From positions 124,001 to 188,000 of the forward strand of contig JALIZF010001579.1 of the NCBI GenBank assembly GCA_029948255.1: a stretch of DNA of 64,000 bases, in the 5' to 3' direction. A program made the translations under genes and the position numbers. This document shows, one piece after another, positions 50,702 through 61,246 of the stretch. The notes below the pieces were generated by a model. That model had not been told where the DNA came from, did not search any database, and saw only the letters and a program-made list of their open reading frames with translations. Position 1 is the stretch's first letter; the number at the start of each line of letters is the position of its first letter. This DNA is from Telmatactis stephensoni (lineage: Eukaryota > Cnidaria > Anthozoa > Actiniaria > Isophelliidae).

Positions 50702-52243
50702 GTGCCCACGACATCTAGAATGCATTGCTTTGTCAATAAATGTGATTTTAATCACGAAAGAGAGAAGTATTATTGCAAAATCTACAAAGGAAATAAGCTT
50801 AAAGCTTGTGGTAATCCTTTATCCAGTCGAAGGAAATTACGGTCCAGGAAATCACTCCTTAAGAAATCAAAGTTCCACAAAAAAGCAACAAATGTTGACT
50901 ATGTTTATTGTCTACCATTACTGAGAAATTCAACTTCACAAAAATATGCTTCCTGCAGTTTACCTCCTGTTTACAAGAGTCTAAATCACAGAATAAACCA
51001 CAGTAGGTTTACCCTCAGCAGAGATGTAGAAAAAAATCCTGGTCCATACACAGTAAGCTTAATTGATCCCCTTAAGACAATTTCTGCCCCATATTCTCAA
51101 GGTAACATCGCATTATTTGGGCCAAATTCTGGTCGTCAGTGTGTAGCCATGTCATTATGCGCATTGATATATAACCATAGGAGTGCAATAAGTTCTTCAG
51201 CAGACCTAGTAAACACCATGAATATTGGAAATGAGTTATATTCTGTCCTATCAAGATTATACAACCAAGAATTCTTACTGTTGACAGAATTACCCAGTAT
51301 GGTTACAGTATTAGAAACTAATTACCAGATGGAATACAGTGCAAGCTATACTGGTAATATACATGATGTCTTATCTACTGTTGATTTTCTTTACTGCATG
51401 CCCTTGGGAAATGCTTTGCAAATTTTAATTGGAGAAAATTACCAGTCATTTCTTTTAACTATTGAGTGTAATACGGTTGCTATTTATTGTCATGGTGATA
51501 ACAGATTTAGGATATTTGACTCTCACGCTCGAAATAACTATGGTTTCCCTCATCCTCAAGGTACTTGTGTACTCCTAGATGTTGACAACTTTACTGCTTT
51601 AATTAATTACTTCCAAAGTTTGTATGACAGCTCAACAGGTGCTTTTGAACTCAGGGGAGTGCATATCACTGACATGTGTGGAGAAAACAGTACAAGTGAA
51701 AAATCCGTCGATCAAACAACCCAGACATCTGAACAGAGTGAAGGGATTTCTAGAGAAACAGATGATGAACAACAGTACGATCCCAGTGACAATACAAATT
51801 TGAATGCCAATAATACCATTATTTTGAGATGTTGCTGTGCCATATCATTTTATTGTATTTGTTTTTCTATTTTAAAAACCTGTAACTATTGGAATTCAGA
51901 TACTCTGGACTCAATTTCTGATCATGGAAAGATGTTTCATAATCAAAGCCTCAACAAAGAGTGCCCTACAATTAATGACTATCCAGCAAGCCTTCAGATA
52001 CATGATGCAAATATTAGTGTTAAATTTAATTTAGAAAAACAAGGCAAATTGTCCTGCACATCTAATGCAAGCAAATTAGAACTCCAGAATATAATAAAAA
52101 ATAATGCAAAAGGCAATACTGGCTTTTTAGCATGGTTGTCTACTTCTTGCATTTGTTGCATTTTTCACCATAAATGCCGGAGCAGTGACTTTTATCTCAT
52201 GGTGTTAAATGACAAGGGGGATTTGATTTGTTTGAAAAAGTAA
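50702..52243 (+). CDS. Helentron ORF with 2A-like motif and cysteine-peptidase-like domain
   Basis: A 513-residue frame. Residues 1-107 are Cys- and Lys-rich. Residues 108-115 (DVEKNPGP) match the 2A ribosome-skipping signature. Residues ~133-310 resemble a papain-fold deubiquitinase of the C76/OTU-like type: QGN near 133, SGRQCVAMSLCALIYN with candidate nucleophile Cys147, and FRIFDSHARN with Asp273 and His275. The rest is acidic and Ser-rich, then two hydrophobic Cys-rich segments (about 373-397 and 475-490). Cysteine peptidases occur in Helentron-type elements, so a role in the element's own biology is plausible. Peptidase activity and the exact clan are inferred from motifs only. The frame is intact, unlike the Rep region downstream. 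Confidence 0.68.
   Translation: MPTTSRMHCFVNKCDFNHEREKYYCKIYKGNKLKACGNPLSSRRKLRSRKSLLKKSKFHKKATNVDYVYCLPLLRNSTSQKYASCSLPPVYKSLNHRINHSRFTLSRDVEKNPGPYTVSLIDPLKTISAPYSQGNIALFGPNSGRQCVAMSLCALIYNHRSAISSSADLVNTMNIGNELYSVLSRLYNQEFLLLTELPSMVTVLETNYQMEYSASYTGNIHDVLSTVDFLYCMPLGNALQILIGENYQSFLLTIECNTVAIYCHGDNRFRIFDSHARNNYGFPHPQGTCVLLDVDNFTALINYFQSLYDSSTGAFELRGVHITDMCGENSTSEKSVDQTTQTSEQSEGISRETDDEQQYDPSDNTNLNANNTIILRCCCAISFYCICFSILKTCNYWNSDTLDSISDHGKMFHNQSLNKECPTINDYPASLQIHDANISVKFNLEKQGKLSCTSNASKLELQNIIKNNAKGNTGFLAWLSTSCICCIFHHKCRSSDFYLMVLNDKGDLICLKK
51023..51046 (+). other. 2A-like ribosome-skipping motif (DVEKNPGP)
   Basis: GAT GTA GAA AAA AAT CCT GGT CCA encodes DVEKNPGP, fitting the D-V/I-E-x-N-P-G-P signature. 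The upstream context FTLSR resembles the usual L-x-x-G, but has Arg (AGA) where Gly is normal, which could weaken skipping. If active, it would separate a 114-residue basic polypeptide from the peptidase-like part. Confidence 0.7.
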
Positions 52244-52347
52244 ACAGTATATCCTTAGTACAGAAAATGATGGATATCACAATAAAAACACTTGTCGAAT
52301 ATAATGAGCTAGATTATCATATTTCATTTATATCCTGCTAAACTCAG

Positions 52348-54342
52348 TTGTCAAAACCTGCAAGACTGAAGGTTATAAGAAAACACAAATCAGATGCACA
52401 AAAAAAGGTTGATGCTGAGAAATGTAGATTGAACTATGCAAACATGGAACCTGCTCTTAAGAAACAACGTTTGTCTCAAAAAGCAAAACAGTATAAATCT
52501 ATGAGCCATGCAAAGAGAGAAGAGAAACTTTCACGCTTGAGATCCAACAGTGAAGCATGGTTCAATTCCATGAACAATACAGAAAAACAAAACCGTTTAG
52601 CAGACATGCGCAATAACAGTCAAGCATGGTACAATTCCATGGATACTAAAGAAAAACAAAGCCGTTTAGCAGACATGCGCAATAACAGCCAATCTTTGTG
52701 CAGCTCCTTGAATCCTGTAAGAAAAGAACAACGTTTATCAGAAATGCGCACTTGCAGGCAAAGTTTGTATTACTCTAAAAAGCACAAACAGTACGACTTG
52801 AATGACTGCATAAAAACTTTCCAAGCTAAGATACGAGAGGGCACATACTATATATACACTGTCTGTAACAGGTTATTAAATAGAAAAACAGTTATCATAT
52901 TACAAGAAAGTAAATATATCATTCAACACCTGTTTACACGAAATAAGTCATTTGATGAAAAACAATACATTTGTAAAACTTGTCATTCTAAACTCATGAA
53001 ACAACAAATACCATGTCAAGCTGTACACAACAATTTGCAAGTAGATGAAATACCACCTGAACTTTCAGTCTTGCAAAAACTAGAACAGATACTTATTGCA
53101 CAAAGAATTGTTTTTGAAAAAATAGTAGTCATGCCCAAAGGTCAACAGAGAAAGATTAAGGGAGCAATCTGTAATGTGCCAGTTGAATGTGATCAAATAT
53201 GCAGCACATTACCACGTCCCACAGAAAGGTCTGGCATTATAATGCGGAAACTAAAAAGGAAACTTCAGTTCAGAGGTCATGTGTACTTTCAAGCTGTCCG
53301 CCCCCAAATGATCTTATGTGCTCTTAACTGGCTGAAAATGAATAATCCATTGTACAGTGATATAGCTGTTGACATAAGTAATATCCACTCAGATCTAATA
53401 TCCCTTCAACAAGACTGTTCAGATGGAAATAATAAAGTTGCAAGCAATGAGAATGAACCTTGTGAACCTTCAGTTTCTGGAATGAATATTCCATCAAGTT
53501 CCCTTGAACAAACCTGCACAGACAATGACAACACCACTGATGATAATGAAGAGAATGATGACCCTTTGAATCAATTTAGAACACCAACAAATGAAACATG
53601 TCTCCAGTCTGTGATACCTGACTATCCTATTAATGTTGAAGAAAATGATCAAGCATCACTAGGAAATGAAATCTATAATATTGCACCAGGTGAGAACAGA
53701 CATCCTGTCTCATTCATAACTGACAAACAATGTGAAGAGCTGGCATTCCCTGTACTATTTCCTAAAGGAAAATTTGGTTATAATGCTGATCGTGATATTA
53801 AATTGTCACCAGTAATATACTTCAATGCACGACTACTACATTACAGTGGCCGCTTTGCAACAAATCCAGAGTATCTATTCTTTGCCCAGTTTATAATAGA
53901 ACAAAAGAAGATCTCTGACAGCATTAACATTGCACTTAAGAAAATACACAGCCAGCCAATTTCTGCAAATCAATTAAGAACTAATGCACAAAGTTTACAA
54001 AACCTGATTTGTCAAGATCAAGCTTACCTATTTTTACGACAAATTCCAGGAACACCTCCCTATTGGCAAAAGTTTATGTATGAGGTAGTTGCCATGGTGA
54101 AACAACTTGGCATTCCAACATGGTTTATGACATTATCCTTTGCTGACCTCAGATGGCCTGAGTTGTTTCAGATAATTGCCAGAACACAAGGCAAGAATAT
54201 GACTAATGAGGAAGTTGATGCTCTTTCTTATAATGACAGATGTTCAATGCTCAACCTCAATCCTCTGTTATGGCTAAGTACTTCCAATACAGGGTTGAAA
54301 CATTTTTTACTGAAGTTCTGCTCTCTAATGCAAACCCAATAG
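52348..54342 (+). pseudogene. Helentron Rep protein, N-terminal and pre-catalytic region
   Basis: A 664-codon open frame with no ATG at its 5' end: it opens at TTG directly after CTCAG, so the true 5' end is either an upstream exon spliced in here or lost. Residues ~30-150 contain tandem ~22-residue basic repeats (RLADMRNNSQAWYNSM). A Cys-bearing segment (YICKTCHSKLMK) and the Helitron-like N-terminal region follow: AFPVLFPKGKFGYN, YFNARLLHYSGRFA, then FMYEVVAMVKQLGIPTWFMT and LSFADLRWPEL. This is the standard Helitron lead-in to the HUH motif. The frame is broken near 54265-54280, where the true path moves to another frame. Confidence 0.85.
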
Positions 54343-55145
54343 GAAAAATAGTCTACTATGCACTACGGATTGAATTTCAAATGAGAGGCTCTCCGCACTT
54401 ACATGCTTTGATATGGACTTCTGACTGCCCTAAATTAAACAGTGACAATAAGCAAGACTACATAGACTTCATTGACAGGCATGTACAGGCCTATCTCCCA
54501 GATAAAAAAGAAGACCCTCAATTGCATGACTTAGTTAGAACTTACCAAAAGCACAGCCATTCAAAAACCTGCAGAAAGTATAAAAACATCCGCTGCCGAT
54601 TTAATTTTGGACAGTTTTTTTACAAACAGAACAATTGTGGCTGAACCTCTCTCAAATGATATTGATGAAGACATGAAAACTAACATACTTGAAAAAAGAA
54701 GGGAAGCTCTTACTTTAGTCAAAGACAAGATAGATGATGCACTTAATCCAAGCAAACCAAATTATGACTGTACCCTAACAGAATTCTATATTTTCAGCTC
54801 CATTGGTATAACAGAAGACCAGTACTACTCAGCATTATCAATCTCACCTGATTCTGATTATGAATTGCACCTTCGACGACCAATAGACAGTTGCTTCATT
54901 AACAATTACTTTGTAGCTGGAATAAAAAGGGTTTGCTGCAAATATTGATCTACAGCAAGTTTTCAATCACTACAAGTGTATCACATATGTATGTTCATAC
55001 TTCACCAAAGATGAGACTGAATGCTCACAAGCTATTGTGAATGCTGCAAAGGAAGCTAAAGATGCCAATATGAACATAAGAGATGGACTGAAAAAAATTG
55101 GTGAGAGGTCAGTTCACAAGAATGTGTATACAGGTCTATGCCTGA
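54240..55145 (+). pseudogene. Helentron Rep catalytic domain (HUH and two-Tyr motifs), frameshifted
   Basis: The frame from 54240 contains RGSPHLHALIW, the metal-binding HUH-type motif (H-L-H at 54396-54404). It breaks at a T7 run (54613-54619) and again at an A5 run near 54926. In a third frame HYKCITYVCSYFTKDE supplies two tyrosines (54986-54988 and 54998-55000) and a Lys, the Y2-type nicking motif of Helitron rolling-circle initiators. Each motif is intact, but they lie in different frames, so no single active protein is encoded. Confidence 0.85.
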
Positions 55146-55148
55146 ATT

Positions 55149-56049
55149 ATGGCTAAGAAAAATCTTCCCAGCAGCAGTCTTGTCAGCACTGACCTACCAG
55201 ACGGAAGAGTACGCATTGCAAAGTCCAAAGACGAAATTGAAGAACTCGATGATGAAAGTACAGATGTGTACAAGTCAAACATAATTGAACGCTACATGAA
55301 GAGACCACAATCTATCCTTTCTGTTAACAATCTATGTCTAGCAGAGTTTGCTTATTATTATAAAGATTATAGGAAGGAATGTCAAGAAACAGCTGATGCC
55401 CAGCCACAAGTTCTCACAGATAATTTGATTGAAGTTCAACACATGTCAGAAAATCAAGAGGCTTTACTTTCCAGACCAAATAAGATTAACAGATACTAAT
55501 GAAATTATGAAACGAAGGAAAGTCAAAGCTGTCATTAGATATCATACACCAAACAAGACAAAGGAGCCTGAAAAGTTCTTTCATCATTTGCTTATGGTAT
55601 ATCTTCCATGAAGAGATGAGAGCAAGCTCTTGGCTAATGATGGTACCTACACATCAAAATATTATGACACTGAAATTGAACCGATAGTTGATCATAATAG
55701 GTCTTTATTTGAACCTGATGTAGATGCAGTAGCAGAAGCACTTGAAAGTCTAAGAAACAACCAAGGCATCATTCATTCTTATGACTCTATGAATGACCAA
55801 GAAAATGATGATATTCACAATGAAGTGCCTGATCACCCAAATCCTGAGGAATCTTTTAGTGAACAATTACCTTCACATTTGTCTTCATCAGATGCTGATC
55901 AACTTGCAGCTTCAGGGATAACAGGGTACACTCAACCTACATCAATATCTGATGATGAACTACGCCAGTGTATAAGATCTTTAAACAATACACAACGGTA
56001 TGCATTTGATCATGTGTTTTCCTGGTGTAGAAATAAAATGAAAACATGA
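55149..56049 (+). pseudogene. Helentron Rep-helicase linker, frameshifted
   Basis: Frames 55149-55499, 55429-55611 and 55630-56049 together carry typical Helitron linker text: ERYMKRPQSILSVNNLCLAE, YYYKDY, KRRKVKAVIRYHTPNK and FFHHLLMVYLP, then an acidic stretch and SLNNTQRYAFDHVFSW just before the helicase. A UGA or UAG breaks the frame at least three times. Confidence 0.75.
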
Positions 56050-57420
56050 ATAGTCGAAAACCAAAAGAAATCAAAGAAATAACTCTTTTTGTCACAGGAG
56101 GTGCAGGAGCTGGAAAGAGCCATTTAATTAAAACAATATACCACGCTGTAACAAAGACTTTCACACATGCACCCATGAACCCTGACCTGCCATCAGTACT
56201 TCTAATGGCTCCCACTGGAGTTGCTGCTATAAACATAAATGGAACAACCATAAACACAGCTCCTTGGAATTCCAAAAGAAACAGGTGCAACTTTAAAACC
56301 ACTGACAGACCAAAACAGAACACAAATGAGGATCTTTCTATCTCAATTGAAGCTTATTATAATAGATGAGATTTCTATGGTTGGAAATACTACATTACTA
56401 CACATTCATCAAAGGACTAAAGGAAATATTTGACACGCCAGCCTCCTAACTTTTTGCTAGGAATAAGCATCATTTGTGTAGGTGATATGTATCAACTACC
56501 ACCAATAAAGAGAAACCAGTATTTGAAAATTATACAATGAGACATACAACCTGTGTCATCCCTGGCATCTTTTCTCATGATAGAGCTCACTGAAATTATG
56601 AGACAGAAAGATGATCCAACCATTTGCCTGAGATGCTAAACAGATTTCGTACTGCTACCCAAACTGCGGAAGATATTAAATGCATTCAGTCAAGATCAAT
56701 AGACCAACAGATGATAACTATCCATCAGATGCTATTCATATATTTGCTGAAAACAGACCTGTCAATGAGCCACAACAACAATAAACTAGCAGCAGTTACC
56801 TGGACCTGTGTTTCAACTTAGGGCAACAGACCAGTATCCTAAAAATGTTTCTCAAAATGACATTGATAGAGTTTTATCAAAAGGAAGATCTGAAACAGGT
56901 GGACCTGGATTATGACATCTTTAGTCAAAGTAGGTGCTAAGGTAATGCTAACAAACAATCATTGACATTGCAGATAGACTGATTAATGGCCAAATAGGGA
57001 GTGTAGTTAAAATTGATATAAATGAAGTTACACAAAAACCAACTATTATTTACATCAAATTTGATGATGACAAAGCTGGCAAAAATATTATTGCAAAATC
57101 TAGCAACCTATTTGTTAAAGAAAATCATGTTGTTCCTATTGAACCTATACTAGGCAAGGATTAAAATAAGACCAGGCAAGCCATCTTCACCAGAAATACA
57201 AAGAGTACAATTCCCTATTACACTTGCATATGCCGTAACAATACATAAAGTTCAAGGGACTCTCTTTGCATGAAGTTGTGATAAGTTTTGAACTCTTTAA
57301 ACAAAGATCATTCAATTATGGTCAAATTTATGTTGCCTTGAGCCGCTCAACATCTCTTAAGTGGAATTTACATCTAGGGAGACATTCAAAGCAAACACGT
57401 AAGAGCTGACCCTAGAGTAC
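56046..57420 (+). pseudogene. Helentron PIF1-type helicase, frameshifted
   Basis: Walker A is GGAGAGKSHLI (56097-56128), followed by LLMAPTGVAAININGTTINT. Walker B is KLIIIDEISMVG (about 56350-56384) in another frame; then IICVGDMYQLPPIK (about 56470-56510). The last motifs are PITLAYAVTIHKVQGT (about 57213-57260) and QIYVALSRSTSL (about 57324-57358). These are the SF1B PIF1 helicase blocks that unwind DNA in Helitron transposition. Several frameshifts and stops separate them, so it is inactive. Confidence 0.88.
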
Positions 57421-57489
57421 ATAAAAAATAGTAAAGACTGAGGGAAATTTTCACCATTAAGCCATCAAACAATTACACAATATAAGCTC

Positions 57490-58140
57490 ATCTACCTCTA
57501 ACCATTTCTCTCCTTAATGTAAGGTCATTGACAAAACACAGCATTGATGTCAAACATGACTCTAATATTTCTAAAGCTGACCATGCTATGTTTCACAGAG
57601 ACACACTTTCTCCCTGACAGCAATGATAATGAAATAAGAAATAATCTCTTCCCCTTCACACTGTTTAGACAAGACCATGTCCTCTGACGATATTCCAGTT
57701 TAGCAATCTGTTCAAAAACCCAACCTAGAAATCAAGGAACCTCTCTACTTTCCAGAGATAACATGCACTCAAATTTGTTGTTGTTAACAATAAGGCAACA
57801 GTCCCCATTACAATGCTTCTACTTTATCGTAAACGCAGTTCCAACATTACACTGTACATAAACAGCATTACACATATTCTGATAACTATGAAGTAGATAT
57901 CATACTAGGTGACTTTAATCTAAACTATTTAAATGACAATGAAGTCCAGCCACTCAATGGCCTCATGGAATCCTTAAACTATAATCAAACTGTTGAAAGC
58001 CCAACGTTTATATCATCAGGAAGTTTACTAGACCATATATATGTAAGAAATGAAATGTTAAGCATAATTGATACTTCTGTAGCTAGTGTGTACTATTCTG
58101 ATCATGATGCCATTAAGATTTCATTAAATTTCAAATAAAC
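57490..58140 (+). pseudogene. Helentron AP-endonuclease-like (EEP) domain, degraded
   Basis: Fragments follow the order of an apurinic-type endonuclease: ISLLNVRSLTKHSIDV (about 57500), FTETHFLPDSNDNE (about 57594, with the catalytic Glu), then the intact end IILGDFNLNYLND (about 57899-57939), SGSLLDHIYVR and YYSDHDAIKISL, then a stop at 58136-58138. GDFN and SDH are the family's active-site motifs. Such a domain behind the helicase is the mark of Helentrons; non-LTR elements have the same domain but before a reverse transcriptase, which is absent here. Confidence 0.82.
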
Positions 58141-58385
58141 CGTTAATTTACAAAACTGTAATTATATGTTTTCATCAAGTTATAAAAATGTTTGCAAGCA
58201 GTTGAAAATAATGTTAAACAGTCATCATTGGCTTGACAGACTTCACAGGAAACAACTAAATATCACCTCTAAAAGAATTATAGACTTAGCAAACTAAACT
58301 CCTGAACATTGACTTAATTCACAGAAATCTTATATTTACACAAAATGGAAATTGAAGGTAGCTATACATTTGCTCAGCTTTCCCA

Positions 58386-58552
58386 CTTTAAGTGGGATCA
58401 CTGACACCTTTACGGTGTCTCTCAACAATCTTCAACCAGGGACTGCAGAAAACACTGGAGAGCTGGGATGCTATATAATATATAGCCACTTTCTGTGCTA
58501 CCTAGTCAAATATTCTGTTTGAAATTACATTTTTGACTAGGTAGTCTGCTAC
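58386..58552. other. hairpin cluster, possible Helentron 3' terminus
   Basis: CCCACTTTAAGTGGG (58382-58396) is followed by GACACCTTTACGGTGTC (58403-58421), two hairpins in close succession. Then CTACCTAGTCAAA faces TTTGACTAGGTAG across a ~25-bp loop (about 58499-58549). Helitron-group elements end in a subterminal hairpin, so one of these could mark the 3' end; this is not demonstrated. Confidence 0.45.
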
Positions 58553-58839
58553 TTCTACTTTATTTTCAAATGCTAGTCCCCCACTCCCACTTCTCAAGGT
58601 GTTCTGTAGTCCCTGTCAACATTGAGCACAAGGTAAGTAAAATGCTGTTTCATTATAGCCAAATCAATTTAATAAGTATAATAATATATAGCTTCTACTA
58701 ATCTTTTGCAGGTTGCTCAAATGAATGTAATCTACATATAACATATTAGCTGCAATGGACGTATATCCAAGCATTCTATTCAGACAAGTACAAATAATGG
58801 ATAGTTTTACTATACTGAACAACAATTATAATTATTCTA

Positions 58840-59790
58840 ACAATATCTATGGCAAACTAAGAGGGTGGCATTCAAGTGAAATAGATAATTCTACATTGAA
58901 TCTGAGTACAAGTACAAGTACAGTAATTGAAACAATAATCCTACATGTATATGGCAAACCAAGTAAGGGACCATCAACTACTAACAATGGATAACTGTAT
59001 ATTGACCCCAGGAGGTCCTTCAAGTACTTCATTGACTACAAGTTCAGTCATTCAAACAATAATAATCTATATGGCATGCCAAACCAAGGAGCTATAATCA
59101 ATTACAAAGGATAACACTTACTGTATTGACCATGCAGCTACAAGTAAAATATTCAACCAATATCAATTAATCTGTATGGCAAAGGAAAGGTGACCATCAA
59201 CTACAATGCATTTAACTATATTGATGCAGTACAAGTACAGTTATCCAACCAGTGAATAATAATCTATATTGCAAACCATTAAGGATGATGTGGCCATCAA
59301 CTATAGTGGATAACTATTGCCTCATCAGTAGAAGTACAGTTATCAAACCAATAACAATCTATGATTGGCAAACCAAGGAGGTGGCCATCATAACTATAAT
59401 GCACTTATAACTACATTGACTCAGTACAAGTACAGTAAATTATTCAAACAATAATACTCATATGGCAAACCAAGGAGGTGGCCATCCTATAATCATCGAT
59501 AACTGTATTGACCTACAAGTAAAATTGTTCAACCATAATCTATCAATCTGTATGGCAAACCAAGGAGGTGGTCATCAACAGGTACTATGCATTTAACTAC
59601 ATTGACTCAGTACAAGTACAAGTACAGCAATTCAAACAATAATACTCTATATGGCAAACCAAGAAGGTGGCCATCAACCACAGTGGATATCAATCTACAG
59701 TATTATGGCAAACCAAGAAGGTGATTGTCAACTACAATGCATTAACTACACTGAATATGTGGCAAACCAAGGAGGTCACTTTGATAGTAA
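58840..59790. repeat. degenerate ~100-bp tandem repeat array
   Basis: ATGGCAAACCAAGGAGGTGG and its variants recur at about 58850, 58950, 59075, 59180, 59270, 59368, 59460, 59553, 59652, 59703 and 59758, each followed by CCATCAACTACAATG and GTACAAGTACAGTTATTCAA. Unit length varies from about 50 to 115 bp. Minisatellites are common beside Helentron-derived elements. The ORF at 58755-58994 and its antisense are repeat-derived. Confidence 0.82.
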
Positions 59791-60640
59791 ATCAATTACA
59801 TGTAACTGATCTAAGAGAACTATACAAAAATATTTAATTATGGCAATCCAAAAGACAATCTTCAAATTCATTATGCATACTTTGACTATAAACATACAAT
59901 GTAATTAATTGATATTTAATATTTATCTGTAGAAAGTCCATACTGTTGACAATCAGGATTTTCTACTCTACAAAAATAATCTGTATAGACACTTGTATAA
60001 GCTTATTAAGTTACCCTCATGTGATAAATATCTCAGATTAAAACATAAAACAAAAAAAACAAAAAAACACCCTCCAACAATGATAAGTTAAATAATGCGA
60101 CGAATACTTACATTGCAGCTAATATTCTATTGGTGACAATTATGCTTTGTAATTAAGCTTCCTTATCAGTAAACTTAACTTAATTAAAGTATTAAAAAAG
60201 GTTTGCAATGAATGATCGATCCAGCTTTCTAACCATTTACCCTGACAAAACTTCTTATATCTCATGTTTATCCAAACTTACATAATCTATAAACATTTAA
60301 ACCTTGCACATTAACAATAGTTACCTTATCTATAGCCCAAATAACGAGAAATTCCGACCTACAATCGACCTAGTACAGCACATTTCCATGTTTCTCCAAT
60401 TTTTAAAATGGCCGCCAATCTTTCGTACCCAGTCCCTTTACTAAGCGTTGTCACGCAATGCGGTGGTCACGAACGTTTAATTCTTAAGATTGCCGATCAA
60501 ATTAACGACTGCGAACAAAGTGTCAGCGGTGTATATTTTTACTTTGATAATCGGCTGGAAAACTGATCGTGGGCGCACTTCTGGAAACGAGAGAAGATTT
60601 GGTGTTTTTATCGAACGGTGTCTTTAAAGCTTAAAATAGT
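59791..60640. other. AT-rich stretch without recognised features
   Basis: No exon or transposon end recognised. AAAATGGCCGCCAATC at about 60405 has promoter-flank character for animal genes (a YY1-like AAGATGGCGGC relative) and could precede a plus-strand gene. Confidence 0.3.
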
Positions 60641-60679
60641 CAAGGAATTATTATCTGCAAGGAGAAATTCACCCATGTA

Positions 60680-60883
60680 TTGCTTCATTGTGCATTTATG
60701 GATGCCAGGATGATAACTCTGTTTAAAATTAGTTCGAAAAAATTGGGCATTTTTGCCTTGAAGTACGAGCATCGAATGTCAGGCTTGAACAAAAGAGTGA
60801 ACAAGGCTGCTTTCTCTCAGTTAAAGATTGCTCAAAATCGAGCCAGTTGCCACAGGATAAACTTGGACTGGAAGTGTTCTTAG
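60680..60883 (+). CDS. small ORF of unknown status
   Basis: 67 codons, basic, with no domain and no signal peptide. GAGCCAGTTGCCACAGG near its end resembles CCCAGTTGCCACAGG at 61233-61247, hinting at a local duplication or an alternative first exon. Confidence 0.2.
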   Translation: MLHCAFMDARMITLFKISSKKLGIFALKYEHRMSGLNKRVNKAAFSQLKIAQNRASCHRINLDWKCS

Positions 60884-61174
60884 AGAGACAAACAAGAGAA
60901 ACAGAGCGGTAAATCTGGGATATCAGCCCATCTTCAGCATATGTTCGTCGGTTTTACATCTTCGCATCGGTTCTGCAACAGTGATTACGGGACTCCGTTG
61001 TTTACTTTTTTCTTCAGTAGCTCTGTAGTCTGGAAAACCGAATTATGGCACAAAGAAGGTTTCTCGGATATTCTTATATAATGCTCTTCACAGTTCAGCT
61101 GTAACTATTCCCATCAGCAGCAAAAACTGCAGTTAGAACATTGCCTCATTCAAAAGGAAATCTACAACTGGAAA

Positions 61175-61246
61175 ATGTCTAGCCACCCTCGAGCCCCCTC
61201 GACCGGTTTGGATGCAAATAGACGAAAATCTACCCAGTTGCCACAG
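61175..61246 (+). CDS. candidate first coding exon
   Basis: ATG opens 24 codons, MSSHPRAPSTGLDANRRKST then QLPQ, ending at CAG|GTTAGT, a good donor in phase 0. No matching second exon could be assigned in the remaining 2.8 kb on the plus strand. It could be the start of a gene continuing beyond the window. Confidence 0.35.

Larger units (their letters stand above)
49870..59790 (+). mobile_element. decayed Helentron (Helitron with endonuclease) and associated repeats
   Basis: In order on the plus strand: a two-helix membrane ORF, a 2A-motif/cysteine-peptidase-like ORF, a Rep protein with HUH and two-tyrosine motifs, a PIF1-type helicase, and a C-terminal AP-endonuclease-like domain. An endonuclease after the helicase defines the Helentron branch of Helitrons, rolling-circle transposons common in aquatic animals. 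Many frameshifts in Rep and helicase show that the copy is inactive. Termini are not certain: hairpins at 58391-58430 and the tandem array at 58840-59790 may belong to the 3' part. The left edge is somewhere between 49203 and 49870. Confidence 0.8.

Noticed and set aside
50702..52243. Canonical OTU protease assignment for the Helentron ORF
   Set aside because: The typical D-G-N-C OTU motif is not seen; GRQC with a D-S-H motif fits a C76-like layout better, so only a cysteine-peptidase-like call is made.
57490..58140. A non-LTR retrotransposon endonuclease
   Set aside because: No reverse transcriptase follows, and the domain comes directly after a PIF1-type helicase, which fits a Helentron.
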